DNA from: Leptospira levettii
GTDB taxonomy: Bacteria; Spirochaetota; Leptospiria; Leptospirales; Leptospiraceae
Length of the DNA: 64,000 nt
Assembly: GCF_002812085.1 (NCBI RefSeq)
Contig: NZ_NPDM01000009.1
Coordinates: 1 to 64,000, forward strand
Direction: 5' to 3'
The notes under the pieces were generated by a model, which made no database searches, had not been told where the DNA came from, and saw only the letters and a list, made by a program, of their open reading frames with translations. The position numbers and the translations under genes were made by a program. This document shows positions 35,346 through 46,721 of this stretch, in pieces. The stretch's first letter is position 1. The number at the start of each line of letters is the position of its first letter.

Positions 35346-36231
35346 TGTACGCTTATTAAAGAAAAAATTAGAGAATCTCAAAAACAAATACCAAAGTATA
35401 ACTTATTTGGATACGGATCCCATTTGTTTTCCAAAACAATTCAAAGATCCATTGGATATCGAAATGATATCCTTAATCGCATGTTTCTTTGCGTATGGAT
35501 CAGTCAAAAACATTCAAAATTTTTTAAGTCCAATCGTTACGGCAATGGGACCATCTCCCTATTTATTCCTAAAACAAAAACAGAGCACGTTGGAACCGTT
35601 TCTTAAGACACTCAAAGGATACCGTTTCCAAACAAAAAACGATCTAGTAATTTTCTTTTTAACCTTACAAAGGATCATACAAAAGCACAAACCTAAGGAT
35701 ACGATCTTTGAATCTATTTTTTTAGGTAGGGAAAAAAACTTTCAAAAAGAAACATCCATTCAGAACTTTCAGTCTTATTGGAAAGAGGAACTCACTACTA
35801 CTCTTGGTAACAAACCACTTACGTATGGTTTACAGTTTTTAATTGGTAAGTGGGACTCCAAATCGCCTAAAAAAAGGATTTCTCTTTTTTTACGGTGGAT
35901 GGTTCGAAACCACTATCCTGATTTTGGAATCTACAAACAAATCCTTCCGAGTGAAATTCCCTATCCCATGGATGTTCACATTCAAAAACTGAGTAAGGTT
36001 TTAGGTATCCGAAACAAAAAACAAGTAAACCTAAACGATGCATTCCTTCTTACTGAATATTTTTGTTTGCTAAATCCCGCCGATCCATTGTTATACGATT
36101 TTTATCTGACTAGGGTAGGAATCATTGAAAAATGCAGAGGAAGTTATGTGGAGGAAATTTGTAAGTCGTGTGAGTTGAAGGAGGTTTGTTTGGTAGTGCC
36201 ACGGGGAATTGAACCCCGATTGCAAGGATGA
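35335..36231 (+). CDS. TIGR02757/DUF2400 family protein
   Basis: 298 aa. DPLDIEMISLIACFFAYGSV and the C-terminal part identify the TIGR02757 family, of unassigned function. Near the C terminus YPMDVHIQKLSKVLGI (D213) resembles the HhH-GPD DNA glycosylase segment that holds the catalytic Asp. C267-x8-C276-x2-C279-x5-C285 resembles the [4Fe-4S] loop of endonuclease III. The last 13 residues are antisense to tRNA-Glu and probably not conserved. ATG at 35335 overlaps mvaB. Confidence 0.8.
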   Translation: MPADVRLLKKKLENLKNKYQSITYLDTDPICFPKQFKDPLDIEMISLIACFFAYGSVKNIQNFLSPIVTAMGPSPYLFLKQKQSTLEPFLKTLKGYRFQTKNDLVIFFLTLQRIIQKHKPKDTIFESIFLGREKNFQKETSIQNFQSYWKEELTTTLGNKPLTYGLQFLIGKWDSKSPKKRISLFLRWMVRNHYPDFGIYKQILPSEIPYPMDVHIQKLSKVLGIRNKKQVNLNDAFLLTEYFCLLNPADPLLYDFYLTRVGIIEKCRGSYVEEICKSCELKEVCLVVPRGIEPRLQG

Positions 36232-36265
36232 AAACCTTGTGTCCTAACCATTAGACGATGGCACC
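36191..36265 (-). tRNA. tRNA-Glu (anticodon TTC)
   Basis: 75 nt including an encoded CCA. The anticodon stem CAAGG/CCTTG closes loop TTTTCAT (anticodon TTC). T arm GGGGTTCAATTCCCC; acceptor GGTGCCA pairs with TGGCACT with a G-U first pair. It follows tRNA-Lys on the same strand and is probably cotranscribed with it. The DUF2400 gene runs into it in antisense. Confidence 0.96.
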
Positions 36266-36302
36266 GTGTAAGAACGTTTGCAAAGAGTTTTAAACTCTTG
36301 TT

Positions 36303-36378
<76 letters not shown>

Positions 36379-36389
36379 TTCTGTAGCCA

Positions 36390-36417
36390 AGAATATCGAA
36401 CCACCTTTCTCGGTCAA
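36390..36417 (-). promoter_or_regulatory. Predicted promoter of tRNA-Lys/tRNA-Glu
   Basis: Minus-strand TTGACC (36412-36417) and TATTCT (36390-36395) with a 16-bp spacer, about 12 bp before the tRNA-Lys 5' end. Confidence 0.5.
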
Positions 36418-36455
36418 CAACTACTTAAAAAAAAGAACCAGAACTATCTATTTTT

Positions 36456-38763
<2,308 letters not shown>

Positions 38764-38885
38764 ACCGGGATCTCGATCACCCAAGAAGTCAGGTTAGAGA
38801 AATCCTGGATTTACGCAATCAATTGTAAAAATCGAATAGACAAATCGAAACTTTTCAGTACGCTGATGTCGGTTTAGAGGCATAC

Positions 38886-40904
38886 ATGACAGAAAAAGAA
38901 GCCACTTTGGGACGTTGGCACAAAGAATTTTTTGAGAACATTCACTTATTTGTAAAATCCGGTCTTTCGGAACAAGAAGCAAAGTCCATTTTAGAAGAAT
39001 TTTTAGTTCTATCACAAGCAACTCCAAAACCCAAGGTCATGGAAATTTTCCAAGAGCCTGAGCGATTAGAAGAGATTGGTGTCTACACCGACATCAGACC
39101 CGAACCTCGTGATTTTATGCTCAAATTCCTAGATCCCATCATGAAGAAATTTAAGGTGGAAGGAACAGAAAATTTAAAACTCCTCGATGGCATCATTGGC
39201 AAATACCCTGTCACTCTGATCTCTAACCACTTAAGCCATTTAGATGCACCTGCCATTTTTACCTTACTTTACAATTCGGGACCAGAGGGCCGTAAGATTG
39301 CCGAATCTCTTGTATTCATTGCGGGAAGGCTTGCCTTTGAACCTGATTTTACACGTCTAGGCCTTTATATGTTCGGAACTCTCCTTGTTTGTTCCAAAAA
39401 AGATATGGCGGATAACCCTTCTCTTTCTGATGTCATGACGAAAATCAACATGCGTGCCTTTCGAAATTCACAGAAATTACAATCCGATGGAAAGGTCATC
39501 TCCATTTTCCCTGAGGGAACTCGTTCTCGGGATGGAAGGCTTATGCCATTTGTGGACACTGTGTACCATTATGTTGCAAATAAAGTCATTTTGCCGATCT
39601 CTCTTGAAGGAACAGAAAAAATTCTACCGATTGAAGGATTACTTTTCAACCAAGCGGTTGGAAAACTCGTGATTGGTAAACCCGTACTTGTTGGTGAACT
39701 TACCAAACGAGAGATGGAAAGTTTTCCTTCTCATATCGAACAAATCTCATTTCCAGGCAGTGGTGACAAAAAACAATTCATCATTGATAACCTTGCCCTG
39801 CTCGTGGGAAGTAATCTTAACAAACATAAACATGGAACGTATCGTAACCTTTACCGAGGTGATGTCAGGGAAACAAACCAACTCATTTCGCTTCCCAAAA
39901 AACCAGATGAACACGTAGTGATCATTGGTTCATCCAATATGTCTGTCGCCTTTGCTTGTATATTGGCAAATAAAAATGTCAAAGTTACAATTTACCATCC
40001 AGATTCAGAAATGGTGGCTCGTAGTAATGAAGAAAGACGTGACATCATCCATTACCCAATCTACAAACTGCCACCAAACATTGATTTTTCGGATAAACCA
40101 GAGGTATTAGATTCTGCAACATTATTTGTCCAAGGTACAAACCCTTGGGAATTCGATGCTGTTTACTCCAAAATCAGAACTTATTTACAAAAGAATAAAT
40201 CACCGATGGTGAATGTAATCAAAGGGTTTACTGGATCCAAAAAAGGGCTTATCCTCGAAGACTTAAACGAACTTCTCCTCATTGAAAGAGATCGTTTAGC
40301 GGTTGTATCTGGTGCATGTTACCCAGACCAAATTATGGAACGAAAAATATCTGGATTTGAAATTTCTGCCTTTGAGGATTCTCTGATTCCAAAACTCAAA
40401 GAACTTCTCACCAATAATTATGTATTCACAAGGACAGCCATCAATTCCCGAGATACAAAAGGGGTTCAACTTGGTGGTGCTTTAAAAACAATTTATGCTC
40501 TTGCAATGGGACTTGTAGAAGGATACTTCAAACGCGAATTAGGTGGAAATGTCGATAATACTTTGTTCCATTTGAGTAACCGATTTTTTAATGAAATGGT
40601 TTCTATTGGTGTTTTACTCGGTGGAGATCCGACTACATTTAATGGTTTATCGGGCATGACTGATTTTATGTTAGCATGTTTTGGATCTGACACAAGAGAC
40701 CGTAAATATGGGTATGATCTTGCGAATGGAACTAGACCAGAAAAAATCACCAATGGATTTTATGGTCTGAAAGTTTTACCAAACCTCATCCAACTAGATG
40801 AAAAGAGACATCCAATTGTTGCCTCTGCCTATAAAACAGTGATCCAAAACGAAGATTTTGATCTTGTTGCGGAGGAATTACAAAAACAGTTAGCTAGAGT
40901 TTAG
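38886..40904 (+). CDS. Fused acyltransferase (PlsC-like) and glycerol-3-phosphate dehydrogenase (GpsA-like)
   Basis: 672 aa. Residues about 80-300 are a PlsC-type acyltransferase with H115-x4-D120 (NHLSHLD) and FPEGTRS near 209. From about 341 a Rossmann segment VVIIGSSNMSVAFA begins a GpsA-like dehydrogenase, with VNVIKGF, VVSGACYPDQI (normally SGPSFA), QLGGALKTIYALAMGLVEG holding the catalytic Lys, and LSGMTDFMLACFGS. The N-terminal 80 residues are unassigned. One chain could both make glycerol 3-phosphate from DHAP and acylate it or its monoacyl form. The dinucleotide motif is degenerate, so dehydrogenase activity needs testing. Confidence 0.85.
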   Translation: MTEKEATLGRWHKEFFENIHLFVKSGLSEQEAKSILEEFLVLSQATPKPKVMEIFQEPERLEEIGVYTDIRPEPRDFMLKFLDPIMKKFKVEGTENLKLLDGIIGKYPVTLISNHLSHLDAPAIFTLLYNSGPEGRKIAESLVFIAGRLAFEPDFTRLGLYMFGTLLVCSKKDMADNPSLSDVMTKINMRAFRNSQKLQSDGKVISIFPEGTRSRDGRLMPFVDTVYHYVANKVILPISLEGTEKILPIEGLLFNQAVGKLVIGKPVLVGELTKREMESFPSHIEQISFPGSGDKKQFIIDNLALLVGSNLNKHKHGTYRNLYRGDVRETNQLISLPKKPDEHVVIIGSSNMSVAFACILANKNVKVTIYHPDSEMVARSNEERRDIIHYPIYKLPPNIDFSDKPEVLDSATLFVQGTNPWEFDAVYSKIRTYLQKNKSPMVNVIKGFTGSKKGLILEDLNELLLIERDRLAVVSGACYPDQIMERKISGFEISAFEDSLIPKLKELLTNNYVFTRTAINSRDTKGVQLGGALKTIYALAMGLVEGYFKRELGGNVDNTLFHLSNRFFNEMVSIGVLLGGDPTTFNGLSGMTDFMLACFGSDTRDRKYGYDLANGTRPEKITNGFYGLKVLPNLIQLDEKRHPIVASAYKTVIQNEDFDLVAEELQKQLARV

Positions 40905-42714
40905 GGATTGAAACGATAAAAACCGTTTGGCCTGGTTCGGAAAATAACCGGATCTGGCCCTTGTGCCTTTCTTCTACAGATTGTTTGACAATTCCTAGAC
41001 CAAGCCCGGTTCCTTCTCCTTTTTCCTTTGTTGTATAAAAGGGTTCAAAAATTCGTTTTTGCATATTCAAAGGAATTCCAGGACCATCGTCCTTAATGGA
41101 TACTTCCACGTCGGTATTCGTTTCTTCCACTTGGACAGTGAGTTTACCTTTAAAGTGCATTGCTTGTAAGGAATTATAAATCAAATTTGTCCAAATTTGA
41201 ATGAGTTCATCTGGATAACCCATAATCACTGGATTTGCGTTGTACAATCGTATACATTCAATACCTGATTTCATTTTATTCTGATACAAAGTAAGAACAG
41301 TTTCAATTGTATCTATGATATTGGTTTGGATTTTGGCAGACCCTCTATCCATCCTTCCATAATTTTTTAAACTATAAACAATTTTTGAAGTACGTTCCAC
41401 AGCCAAACGAATTGATTCTATGCTTCGTAAGGCATTTAATTCATTTAATATGATACTAAGTAAAGGAGTGTTTTTCAGTTTCTCCACAAAATTTGTATTT
41501 TCTAAAATATAATCAGATACACCTAAATCTACAATACGATCTGCTAAATCGTAAGGTGAATCAATGTTTGCCGTTGTGAAAAGTGATTCTAAATTCTTTT
41601 TAATTTTTCTTGTCTCAGAAAAACTATACGTTTTAGGTTTTACTTGGAATAGTTCCGTGATCCAACGAATGATCTCCAAAGCATCCTTGTCAGAATACTT
41701 CTCCATACATTTCCTTATTTCGATTAACCTGGTTCCAAAATCTCCTAAACGGTTTTGCAATTGTTCACTAAATGCAGAAATTGCCGCCAAAGGGTTGTTA
41801 ATTTCGTGTGCCACACTTGCTACAAGTTGACCGAGAGTGGCCATTTTTTCTGATAAAATGAGTTGGTCTTGAGTTTTTTGTAAATCTTCTAATATTCGAT
41901 TGAGTTCTTTGGTCCTTTCTTTAACTGCAAATTCAAGTGCTTCTTTATTTTGTTTGGACTCAGTGATATCAATGAGAATCGCAAGTAACGTAGAACGACC
42001 ATCATGATTGAGAATTGTATTCCCAGAAACCACATGCCTTATTTCGCCCGTTTTGGTTCGAACACTTGCTTCCATGCCAGTGCTCCAACCTTTTTTTTGG
42101 ACTTCAGCGAGTAATCGTGCTCGGTCTAATTTTGTGATCCAAATATTCAATTCATGTGATGTTTTGCCGATGATTTCTTCTCTACTAAAACCGATAAGGC
42201 GGCAATACGCCTCATTCACATCATCGTATCTACCTGTTTCTGCATTTGATAAACTAACAGCTGCAGGATTTAATCGAAAAACACTTTCAAATAAATCCTT
42301 ACTTAACTTTAATTCTTTTTGAAGTGCGTTTGCAAGTTTCTCTTTTTCCTTTAGGACAGTGATATTTTGACCTGCGCTGAGTAAATACCTACCGTTCTCT
42401 ACAATTTTTCCACTAAAAAGAATCGTAACTGTTTCATTCGTTTTTGTCAAAAGGGGAACTTCAAAGTTTAGCACAAACCCATCTGTTTTTAATTTGGATA
42501 AAATGAGATCACGGTCTGCTAAATTCGAATAAATTCCTAAATCAATTGTGGTTTTTCCCACAACTTCCTCTCTCTTTCGACCAAGCCAATTACAATACAC
42601 TTCATTTGCTTCTACATACAAACCTGTTTGCAAATCTGTAATTGCCATACCAATAGGGCTTTCAGCAAAACTTGTATGCCAAATTCGGTCAGTGATCGGT
42701 ATAGAGGAGTCCAT
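40894..42714 (-). CDS. PAS-PAS sensor histidine kinase with an insertion in the DHp domain
   Basis: 606 aa, no membrane segment, so a cytoplasmic sensor. PAS domains lie at about 10-125 and 140-255, then a coiled coil and DHp helix 1 with H303 (VAHEINNPL). About 90 residues (325-415) separate it from helix 2 (ERTSKIVYSLKNYGR). The ATPase domain has N-box WTNLIYNSLQAM, DDGPGIP and GEGTGLGLGI. No response regulator is adjacent. Its 3' end overlaps the convergent acyltransferase gene by 11 bp. Confidence 0.88.
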   Translation of the reverse strand: MDSSIPITDRIWHTSFAESPIGMAITDLQTGLYVEANEVYCNWLGRKREEVVGKTTIDLGIYSNLADRDLILSKLKTDGFVLNFEVPLLTKTNETVTILFSGKIVENGRYLLSAGQNITVLKEKEKLANALQKELKLSKDLFESVFRLNPAAVSLSNAETGRYDDVNEAYCRLIGFSREEIIGKTSHELNIWITKLDRARLLAEVQKKGWSTGMEASVRTKTGEIRHVVSGNTILNHDGRSTLLAILIDITESKQNKEALEFAVKERTKELNRILEDLQKTQDQLILSEKMATLGQLVASVAHEINNPLAAISAFSEQLQNRLGDFGTRLIEIRKCMEKYSDKDALEIIRWITELFQVKPKTYSFSETRKIKKNLESLFTTANIDSPYDLADRIVDLGVSDYILENTNFVEKLKNTPLLSIILNELNALRSIESIRLAVERTSKIVYSLKNYGRMDRGSAKIQTNIIDTIETVLTLYQNKMKSGIECIRLYNANPVIMGYPDELIQIWTNLIYNSLQAMHFKGKLTVQVEETNTDVEVSIKDDGPGIPLNMQKRIFEPFYTTKEKGEGTGLGLGIVKQSVEERHKGQIRLFSEPGQTVFIVSIPKL

Positions 42715-42759
42715 AGTTTTCGGAGGTTAAAAGATATCGGAATCTTCAAGTATGGCAAT

Positions 42760-42797
42760 AAAAAAACCTACTTAAGAATGATCTCAAGTAGGTTTTT
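42760..42797 (-). terminator. Terminator at the end of the ribosomal protein run
   Basis: ACCTACTT (42766-42773) pairs with AAGTAGGT (42786-42793), followed on the minus strand by seven T. It closes the unit ending with rplQ and separates it from the histidine kinase gene. Confidence 0.85.
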
Positions 42798-42828
42798 CAC
42801 CAAGGAATTCGTGTTAGCGGATTAGAAG

Positions 42829-43347
42829 TTATTTAGAAGCGGCTACTTTTTCTTTTTTTGCCTTTTTTGGTTTTTCTTCTTTTTTGGCTGGTTTTTTCTC
42901 TTCGCGTTTTGCTTTCGCTTCTGCTTTGAGTTCGTCTTGTGTTTTTCGATCAACAAGCTCTAAAATTCCCATCGCCGTGTTGTCAGAAGGACGGTTTACC
43001 AATCGAATGATTCTAGTATAACCACCTACTCTTTCTGCATAACGATTTGCCAAATCTTTCAAAAGTTTGTTCACGATTTCTTGGTCACCAAGGTGGCTAT
43101 AAAGATACCTTGTATTGTGCAAAATCGCTGCATTTTTCTTTTGTTCGTCTAGGTTCGCTAAATTTGCATCTAGATTTTTTTTCGCTCTAGTGATGATTCG
43201 TTCTGCATATGAACGAGCTACCTTTAACTTCGCTACTGAAGATTCAATCCTTTCGTGGCGAAGTAGAGAGATTACCATATTTTGAATCATAGCTTTTCTA
43301 TGATCTGCTGATCTGTTGAGTTGTTTAACTTTATTACGTTTGTTCAT
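42829..43347 (-). CDS. rplQ: Ribosomal protein L17
   Basis: 172 aa. The L17 core ([19 protein letters not shown] near the start; [23 protein letters not shown]) is followed by a 45-residue Lys/Ala/Glu-rich tail that most bacterial L17 proteins lack. Last gene of the alpha-operon segment, 1 bp after rpoA. Confidence 0.96.
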   Translation of the reverse strand: MNKRNKVKQLNRSADHRKAMIQNMVISLLRHERIESSVAKLKVARSYAERIITRAKKNLDANLANLDEQKKNAAILHNTRYLYSHLGDQEIVNKLLKDLANRYAERVGGYTRIIRLVNRPSDNTAMGILELVDRKTQDELKAEAKAKREEKKPAKKEEKPKKAKKEKVAASK

Positions 43348-43348
43348 C

Positions 43349-44326
43349 TTAAAAATCTCTCATACCGAACGAAAGTCCCATAGAGGAAAGTTTTGCTTTC
43401 AACTCTTGCAAACTTTGTTCGCTGAAATGTTTTGATTTCGTCATTTCGTCTTCTGATCTCTTAACGAGTTCACCAATGAAGTCAATTTCCAAACTGCGAA
43501 GAACGTTCGTGGAACGAACAGAAAGTTCTAATTCTTCTACGTGTTTAGATAGAGCTGCTTTCAGTTTTTCATCAGCTTCATCTAATTCTTCTTCTTCCTC
43601 TTCAATTTCTTCTTCAAAATTGATGAATACAGTGAGGTGGTCTTTTAGGATTTTTGCTGCTTGCGCTACTGCATCTTCTGGTGAAACAGATCCGTCAGTC
43701 CAAACTTCCATTGTTAGTTTTTCGTAATCAGATCTTTGTGCTACACGTGTTTCTGATACTTCAAACAAAACTTTTTGAATTGGAGAAAAGATTGAATCGA
43801 TTGGAATCGTTCCCAGTACTTCGATGTCTTTCTTTTTGTCTTCTGCTGGAACGTAACCACGTCCCCTTTGGATTTCCAAATCCATAATCAAATTTGCATC
43901 CTCGTTGAGAGTAGCAATATGAAGGTCAGGATTCATGATTTCGATAGAAGAATCTACAGCTAGGTCAGCAGCTCTAAAATATCCCGCCCCTTTTAACTCA
44001 AGGTGGATCACTTTACTTGCTTCTTTGTCTTCTGGCTCGTATTTGATTCGAACTTGTTTTAAGTTAAGAATGATACGAGTGACGTCTTCTGCAACACCTT
44101 CGATGTAAGAAAATTCGTGAGAAACTCCCTCGATTCGAATCGCAGAAATTGCGGCTCCCTCGATCGAAGACATAAGTGTACGACGAAGGGAGTTTCCGAT
44201 CGTTGTACCAATTCCTCTTTCGAAAGGTTCTGCAACAAACTTACCATAGTTTGGTGTATTCACATCGGTAGTGAATTCGATTTTTTTGGGTCTTTTAAAA
44301 CCTTTTAATAAATTCTTTGGAGACAA
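43349..44326 (-). CDS. rpoA: RNA polymerase alpha subunit
   Basis: 325 aa. The N-terminal assembly domain has [17 protein letters not shown] and [12 protein letters not shown]. An acidic linker ([14 protein letters not shown]) leads to the C-terminal domain with two helix-hairpin-helix elements ([32 protein letters not shown]) that contacts DNA and activators. Normal length. Confidence 0.98.
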   Translation of the reverse strand: MSPKNLLKGFKRPKKIEFTTDVNTPNYGKFVAEPFERGIGTTIGNSLRRTLMSSIEGAAISAIRIEGVSHEFSYIEGVAEDVTRIILNLKQVRIKYEPEDKEASKVIHLELKGAGYFRAADLAVDSSIEIMNPDLHIATLNEDANLIMDLEIQRGRGYVPAEDKKKDIEVLGTIPIDSIFSPIQKVLFEVSETRVAQRSDYEKLTMEVWTDGSVSPEDAVAQAAKILKDHLTVFINFEEEIEEEEEELDEADEKLKAALSKHVEELELSVRSTNVLRSLEIDFIGELVKRSEDEMTKSKHFSEQSLQELKAKLSSMGLSFGMRDF

Positions 44327-44351
44327 TGTCGTATCCTTCTTCTCTAAATTC

Positions 44352-44984
44352 TTACTTCGAGTACAACTCTACGATTACCTGTTCTTTCACAGGGATATCA
44401 ATATGCTCTCTTGTTGGAAGTGAAGTCACTTCTCCTGAGAACTTGGCATAATCTACACTTACCCAAGAAGCAGTACGATTGATTGCTTGGGCTAGTTTGA
44501 TATTTTCTTCGATAAACGCGGATTTTTGGAACTTCTCACGAATTTCGATTTTATCACCAACATTCACACGATAAGAACAAATATCAACTCTGTGTCCATT
44601 CACAAGAATGTGTCTGTGAGCCACAAAGTTACGAGCTTGTCTTCTAGTAACAGCAAAACCCATACGATACAGAACGTTATCCAATCTTCTTTCAAGGAAT
44701 TGGAGTAAGTTTTCACCAGGAATCCCTGGAGTATGAGAAGCTTCTTCAAAGTATCTACGGAATTGTTTTTCTAACACACCATAAGCGCGTTTTACTTTTT
44801 GTTTTTCACGTAGCTGTGCGCCGTATTCTGTTACCTTCCCTTTTTTCTTTGGAGGAAGACCTGGTGGGTACTTTCTCTTTTCAAGAGAAGATTTTTCTTT
44901 ATGTAATGTATGACTATTTTTGAGAAAGAGGTTAAGCCCCTCTCTTCTCATCAATTTAACAACTGGACCTCGGTAACGTGCCAT
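44352..44984 (-). CDS. rpsD: Ribosomal protein S4
   Basis: 210 aa. The S4 RNA-binding segment [20 protein letters not shown] and [15 protein letters not shown] is typical. The N terminus lacks the zinc cysteines (C-minus form). A 16S rRNA-binding primary assembly protein, often the repressor of its own operon. Confidence 0.98.
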   Translation of the reverse strand: MARYRGPVVKLMRREGLNLFLKNSHTLHKEKSSLEKRKYPPGLPPKKKGKVTEYGAQLREKQKVKRAYGVLEKQFRRYFEEASHTPGIPGENLLQFLERRLDNVLYRMGFAVTRRQARNFVAHRHILVNGHRVDICSYRVNVGDKIEIREKFQKSAFIEENIKLAQAINRTASWVSVDYAKFSGEVTSLPTREHIDIPVKEQVIVELYSK

Positions 44985-44993
44985 ATCTAATTC

Positions 44994-45407
44994 CTACACC
45001 CTTCTTCTTTTTCGTGGTCGGCACCCATTGTGAGGGAGCGGAGTTACGTCTTTAATGAGTTTGATTGCGATTCCTTTTGTGGTCAAAGAACGAATGGCAG
45101 ATTCACGTCCAATTCCAGGACCAGAAACCATTACGTCCACTTCAGAAAGACCAGCAGCTTCAATTGCTTTCTCAGCAGCATTGGTAGCAGCTACTTGTGC
45201 TGCGTAAGGAGTGGATTTTTTGGACCCACGAAATCCCATCATTCCGGAAGAAGACCAAGAAAGAACGTTTCCAGCCATATCGGTAATCGATACGATTGTA
45301 TTGTTAAACGAAGCTTGGATATAAACCTTACCTCGCGGGACGTTTTTCTTTTCTTTCTTCTTAACCTTTTTGGTATCTTTTTTATTTTTTGCGTCTTTTT
45401 CAGCCAT
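44994..45407 (-). CDS. rpsK: Ribosomal protein S11
   Basis: 137 aa. The lysine-rich N terminus precedes [16 protein letters not shown] and the C-terminal [18 protein letters not shown] signature of S11. Platform protein of the 30S subunit. Confidence 0.98.
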   Translation of the reverse strand: MAEKDAKNKKDTKKVKKKEKKNVPRGKVYIQASFNNTIVSITDMAGNVLSWSSSGMMGFRGSKKSTPYAAQVAATNAAEKAIEAAGLSEVDVMVSGPGIGRESAIRSLTTKGIAIKLIKDVTPLPHNGCRPRKRRRV

Positions 45408-45418
45408 GGATGAATCCT

Positions 45419-45796
45419 CTACTTAGTAGCCTTTTTCTTATTCGCTACAGTCTTCTTGACTCCCTTACGGGTTCTTGCGTTGGTTCTTGTTCTTTGTCCG
45501 TTGACTGGAAGTCCACGTCTATGACGGAAACCTCTGTAACAACCCACATCCATCAATCGTTTGATGTTGAGGTTGACTTCGGAACGAAGATCCCCTTCTA
45601 CCTGGTATGATTCTTCAATGACTCGTCGGATCGCGGCTTCTTGTTCGTCCGAGAGGTCCTTCACCCTGATAGATTCGTCAATTCCTGCTTTTTTCAGGAT
45701 ATTTTGAGAGGATGTCTTACCAATACCAAATACGTATGTAAGACCGATCACTATTCTTTTGTTTGATGGTAAATCAACACCCGCGATACGTGCCAT
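45419..45796 (-). CDS. rpsM: Ribosomal protein S13
   Basis: 125 aa. [20 protein letters not shown] and [20 protein letters not shown] are diagnostic. Head protein of the 30S subunit that contacts tRNA and L5. Confidence 0.98.
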   Translation of the reverse strand: MARIAGVDLPSNKRIVIGLTYVFGIGKTSSQNILKKAGIDESIRVKDLSDEQEAAIRRVIEESYQVEGDLRSEVNLNIKRLMDVGCYRGFRHRRGLPVNGQRTRTNARTRKGVKKTVANKKKATK

Positions 45797-45802
45797 ATCT
45801 TC

Positions 45803-45916
45803 CTATCTTTGCCTTTGTTTGTGTTTTGGGTTCGTGCAAATCACTCGGATTACACCTTTTCTGCGAATGACTTTGCATTCTGGACAGATTTTTTTTACTG
45901 ATGCTCTAACTTTCAT
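45803..45916 (-). CDS. rpmJ: Ribosomal protein L36
   Basis: 37 aa: starts [16 protein letters not shown] and ends [11 protein letters not shown], the zinc-binding (Cys3-His) L36 form with C11, C14, C27 and H32 as ligands. AGGAAA lies 7 nt before the ATG. It is between infA and rpsM, the usual place. Confidence 0.97.
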   Translation of the reverse strand: MKVRASVKKICPECKVIRRKGVIRVICTNPKHKQRQR

Positions 45917-45925
45917 TATAGTTTC

Positions 45926-46144
45926 CTATTTCTTTCTGTAAGTGATACGGCCCTTGGTTAAGTCATAAGGAGAAAGTTCCACAGTGACTTTATCTCCAGG
46001 TAGAATACGAATGTAGTGCATACGCATTTTTCCTGAAATGTGCGCTAAAACCTTGTGACCATTCTCTAGTTCCACCCGGAACATTGCATTTGGTAACGGT
46101 TCTAAAACGGTTCCGTCAATGGTGATTGCTTCTTCCTTAGCCAG
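45926..46144 (-). CDS. infA: Translation initiation factor IF-1, apparent CTG start
   Basis: 72 aa OB-fold protein; the core includes [38 protein letters not shown] and the KGRITYRK end. The frame upstream is stop-ACC-CTG-GCT-AAG, so the only codon giving the expected [11 protein letters not shown] terminus is CTG at 46144. A GGAG sits 7 nt before it. The next Met is deep inside the protein (AMFRVE), so no ATG start is possible. Confidence 0.95.
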   Translation of the reverse strand: MAKEEAITIDGTVLEPLPNAMFRVELENGHKVLAHISGKMRMHYIRILPGDKVTVELSPYDLTKGRITYRKK

Positions 46145-46151
46145 GGTCTAT

Positions 46152-46156
46152 CTCCT
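46152..46156 (-). promoter_or_regulatory. Shine-Dalgarno site that fixes the infA CTG start
   Basis: AGGAG on the minus strand, overlapping the adk stop codon (TAG), with a 7-nt spacer to CTG. The spacing is ideal, which supports CTG as the true start. Confidence 0.8.
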
Positions 46157-46718
46157 ACTGGATTGATTTTAAAATAGTGTTAGTGATTTCTTCCATACTT
46201 CCCAACCCATTGATTTGCCGAAGGATCCCCGTGCCTTTATAAAAGTCAATCAGGGGCAACGTCTTGGTGTTGTAAGTATGCAGACGGTTTTTGATGGTCT
46301 CTTCGTTGTCATCCGAGCGTCCTTCTTTGATCGCTCTACCTAGCAAACGTTTGACGAGTTCTTCATCAGGAACGTCTAGGTTGACAACGGAGTCGAGCTC
46401 CATGTGAAGCTCTTTGAGGATTTCCGAGAGAGCCTTTGCTTGCTCCACCGTCCTTGGAAATCCATCCAAAATGAATCCATTTGCACAATCGGATTCGACC
46501 AAACGGTCGCGAATTATGCCTATAACGACAGCATCTGGAACAAGGTCTCCAGCGTCCATAAATTTTTTTGCTTCAATCCCCATTGCCGTACCATTTTTTA
46601 CAGCAGCACGGAGGATATCGCCAGTGGAAATTTGAGGGATATTGTATTTCTCTTTGATGATGTCAGCTTGTGTTCCCTTACCAGCACCTGGGGGGCCCAT
46701 AAATATGAGTCTCTTCAT
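46155..46718 (-). CDS. adk: Adenylate kinase
   Basis: 187 aa. [10 protein letters not shown] is the P-loop and [13 protein letters not shown] the core motif. The short length reflects a short LID segment ([18 protein letters not shown]), unlike the 214-aa long form. Lies 3 bp after secY, as in many spc operons. Confidence 0.97.
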   Translation of the reverse strand: MKRLIFMGPPGAGKGTQADIIKEKYNIPQISTGDILRAAVKNGTAMGIEAKKFMDAGDLVPDAVVIGIIRDRLVESDCANGFILDGFPRTVEQAKALSEILKELHMELDSVVNLDVPDEELVKRLLGRAIKEGRSDDNEETIKNRLHTYNTKTLPLIDFYKGTGILRQINGLGSMEEITNTILKSIQ

Positions 46719-46721
46719 TCG

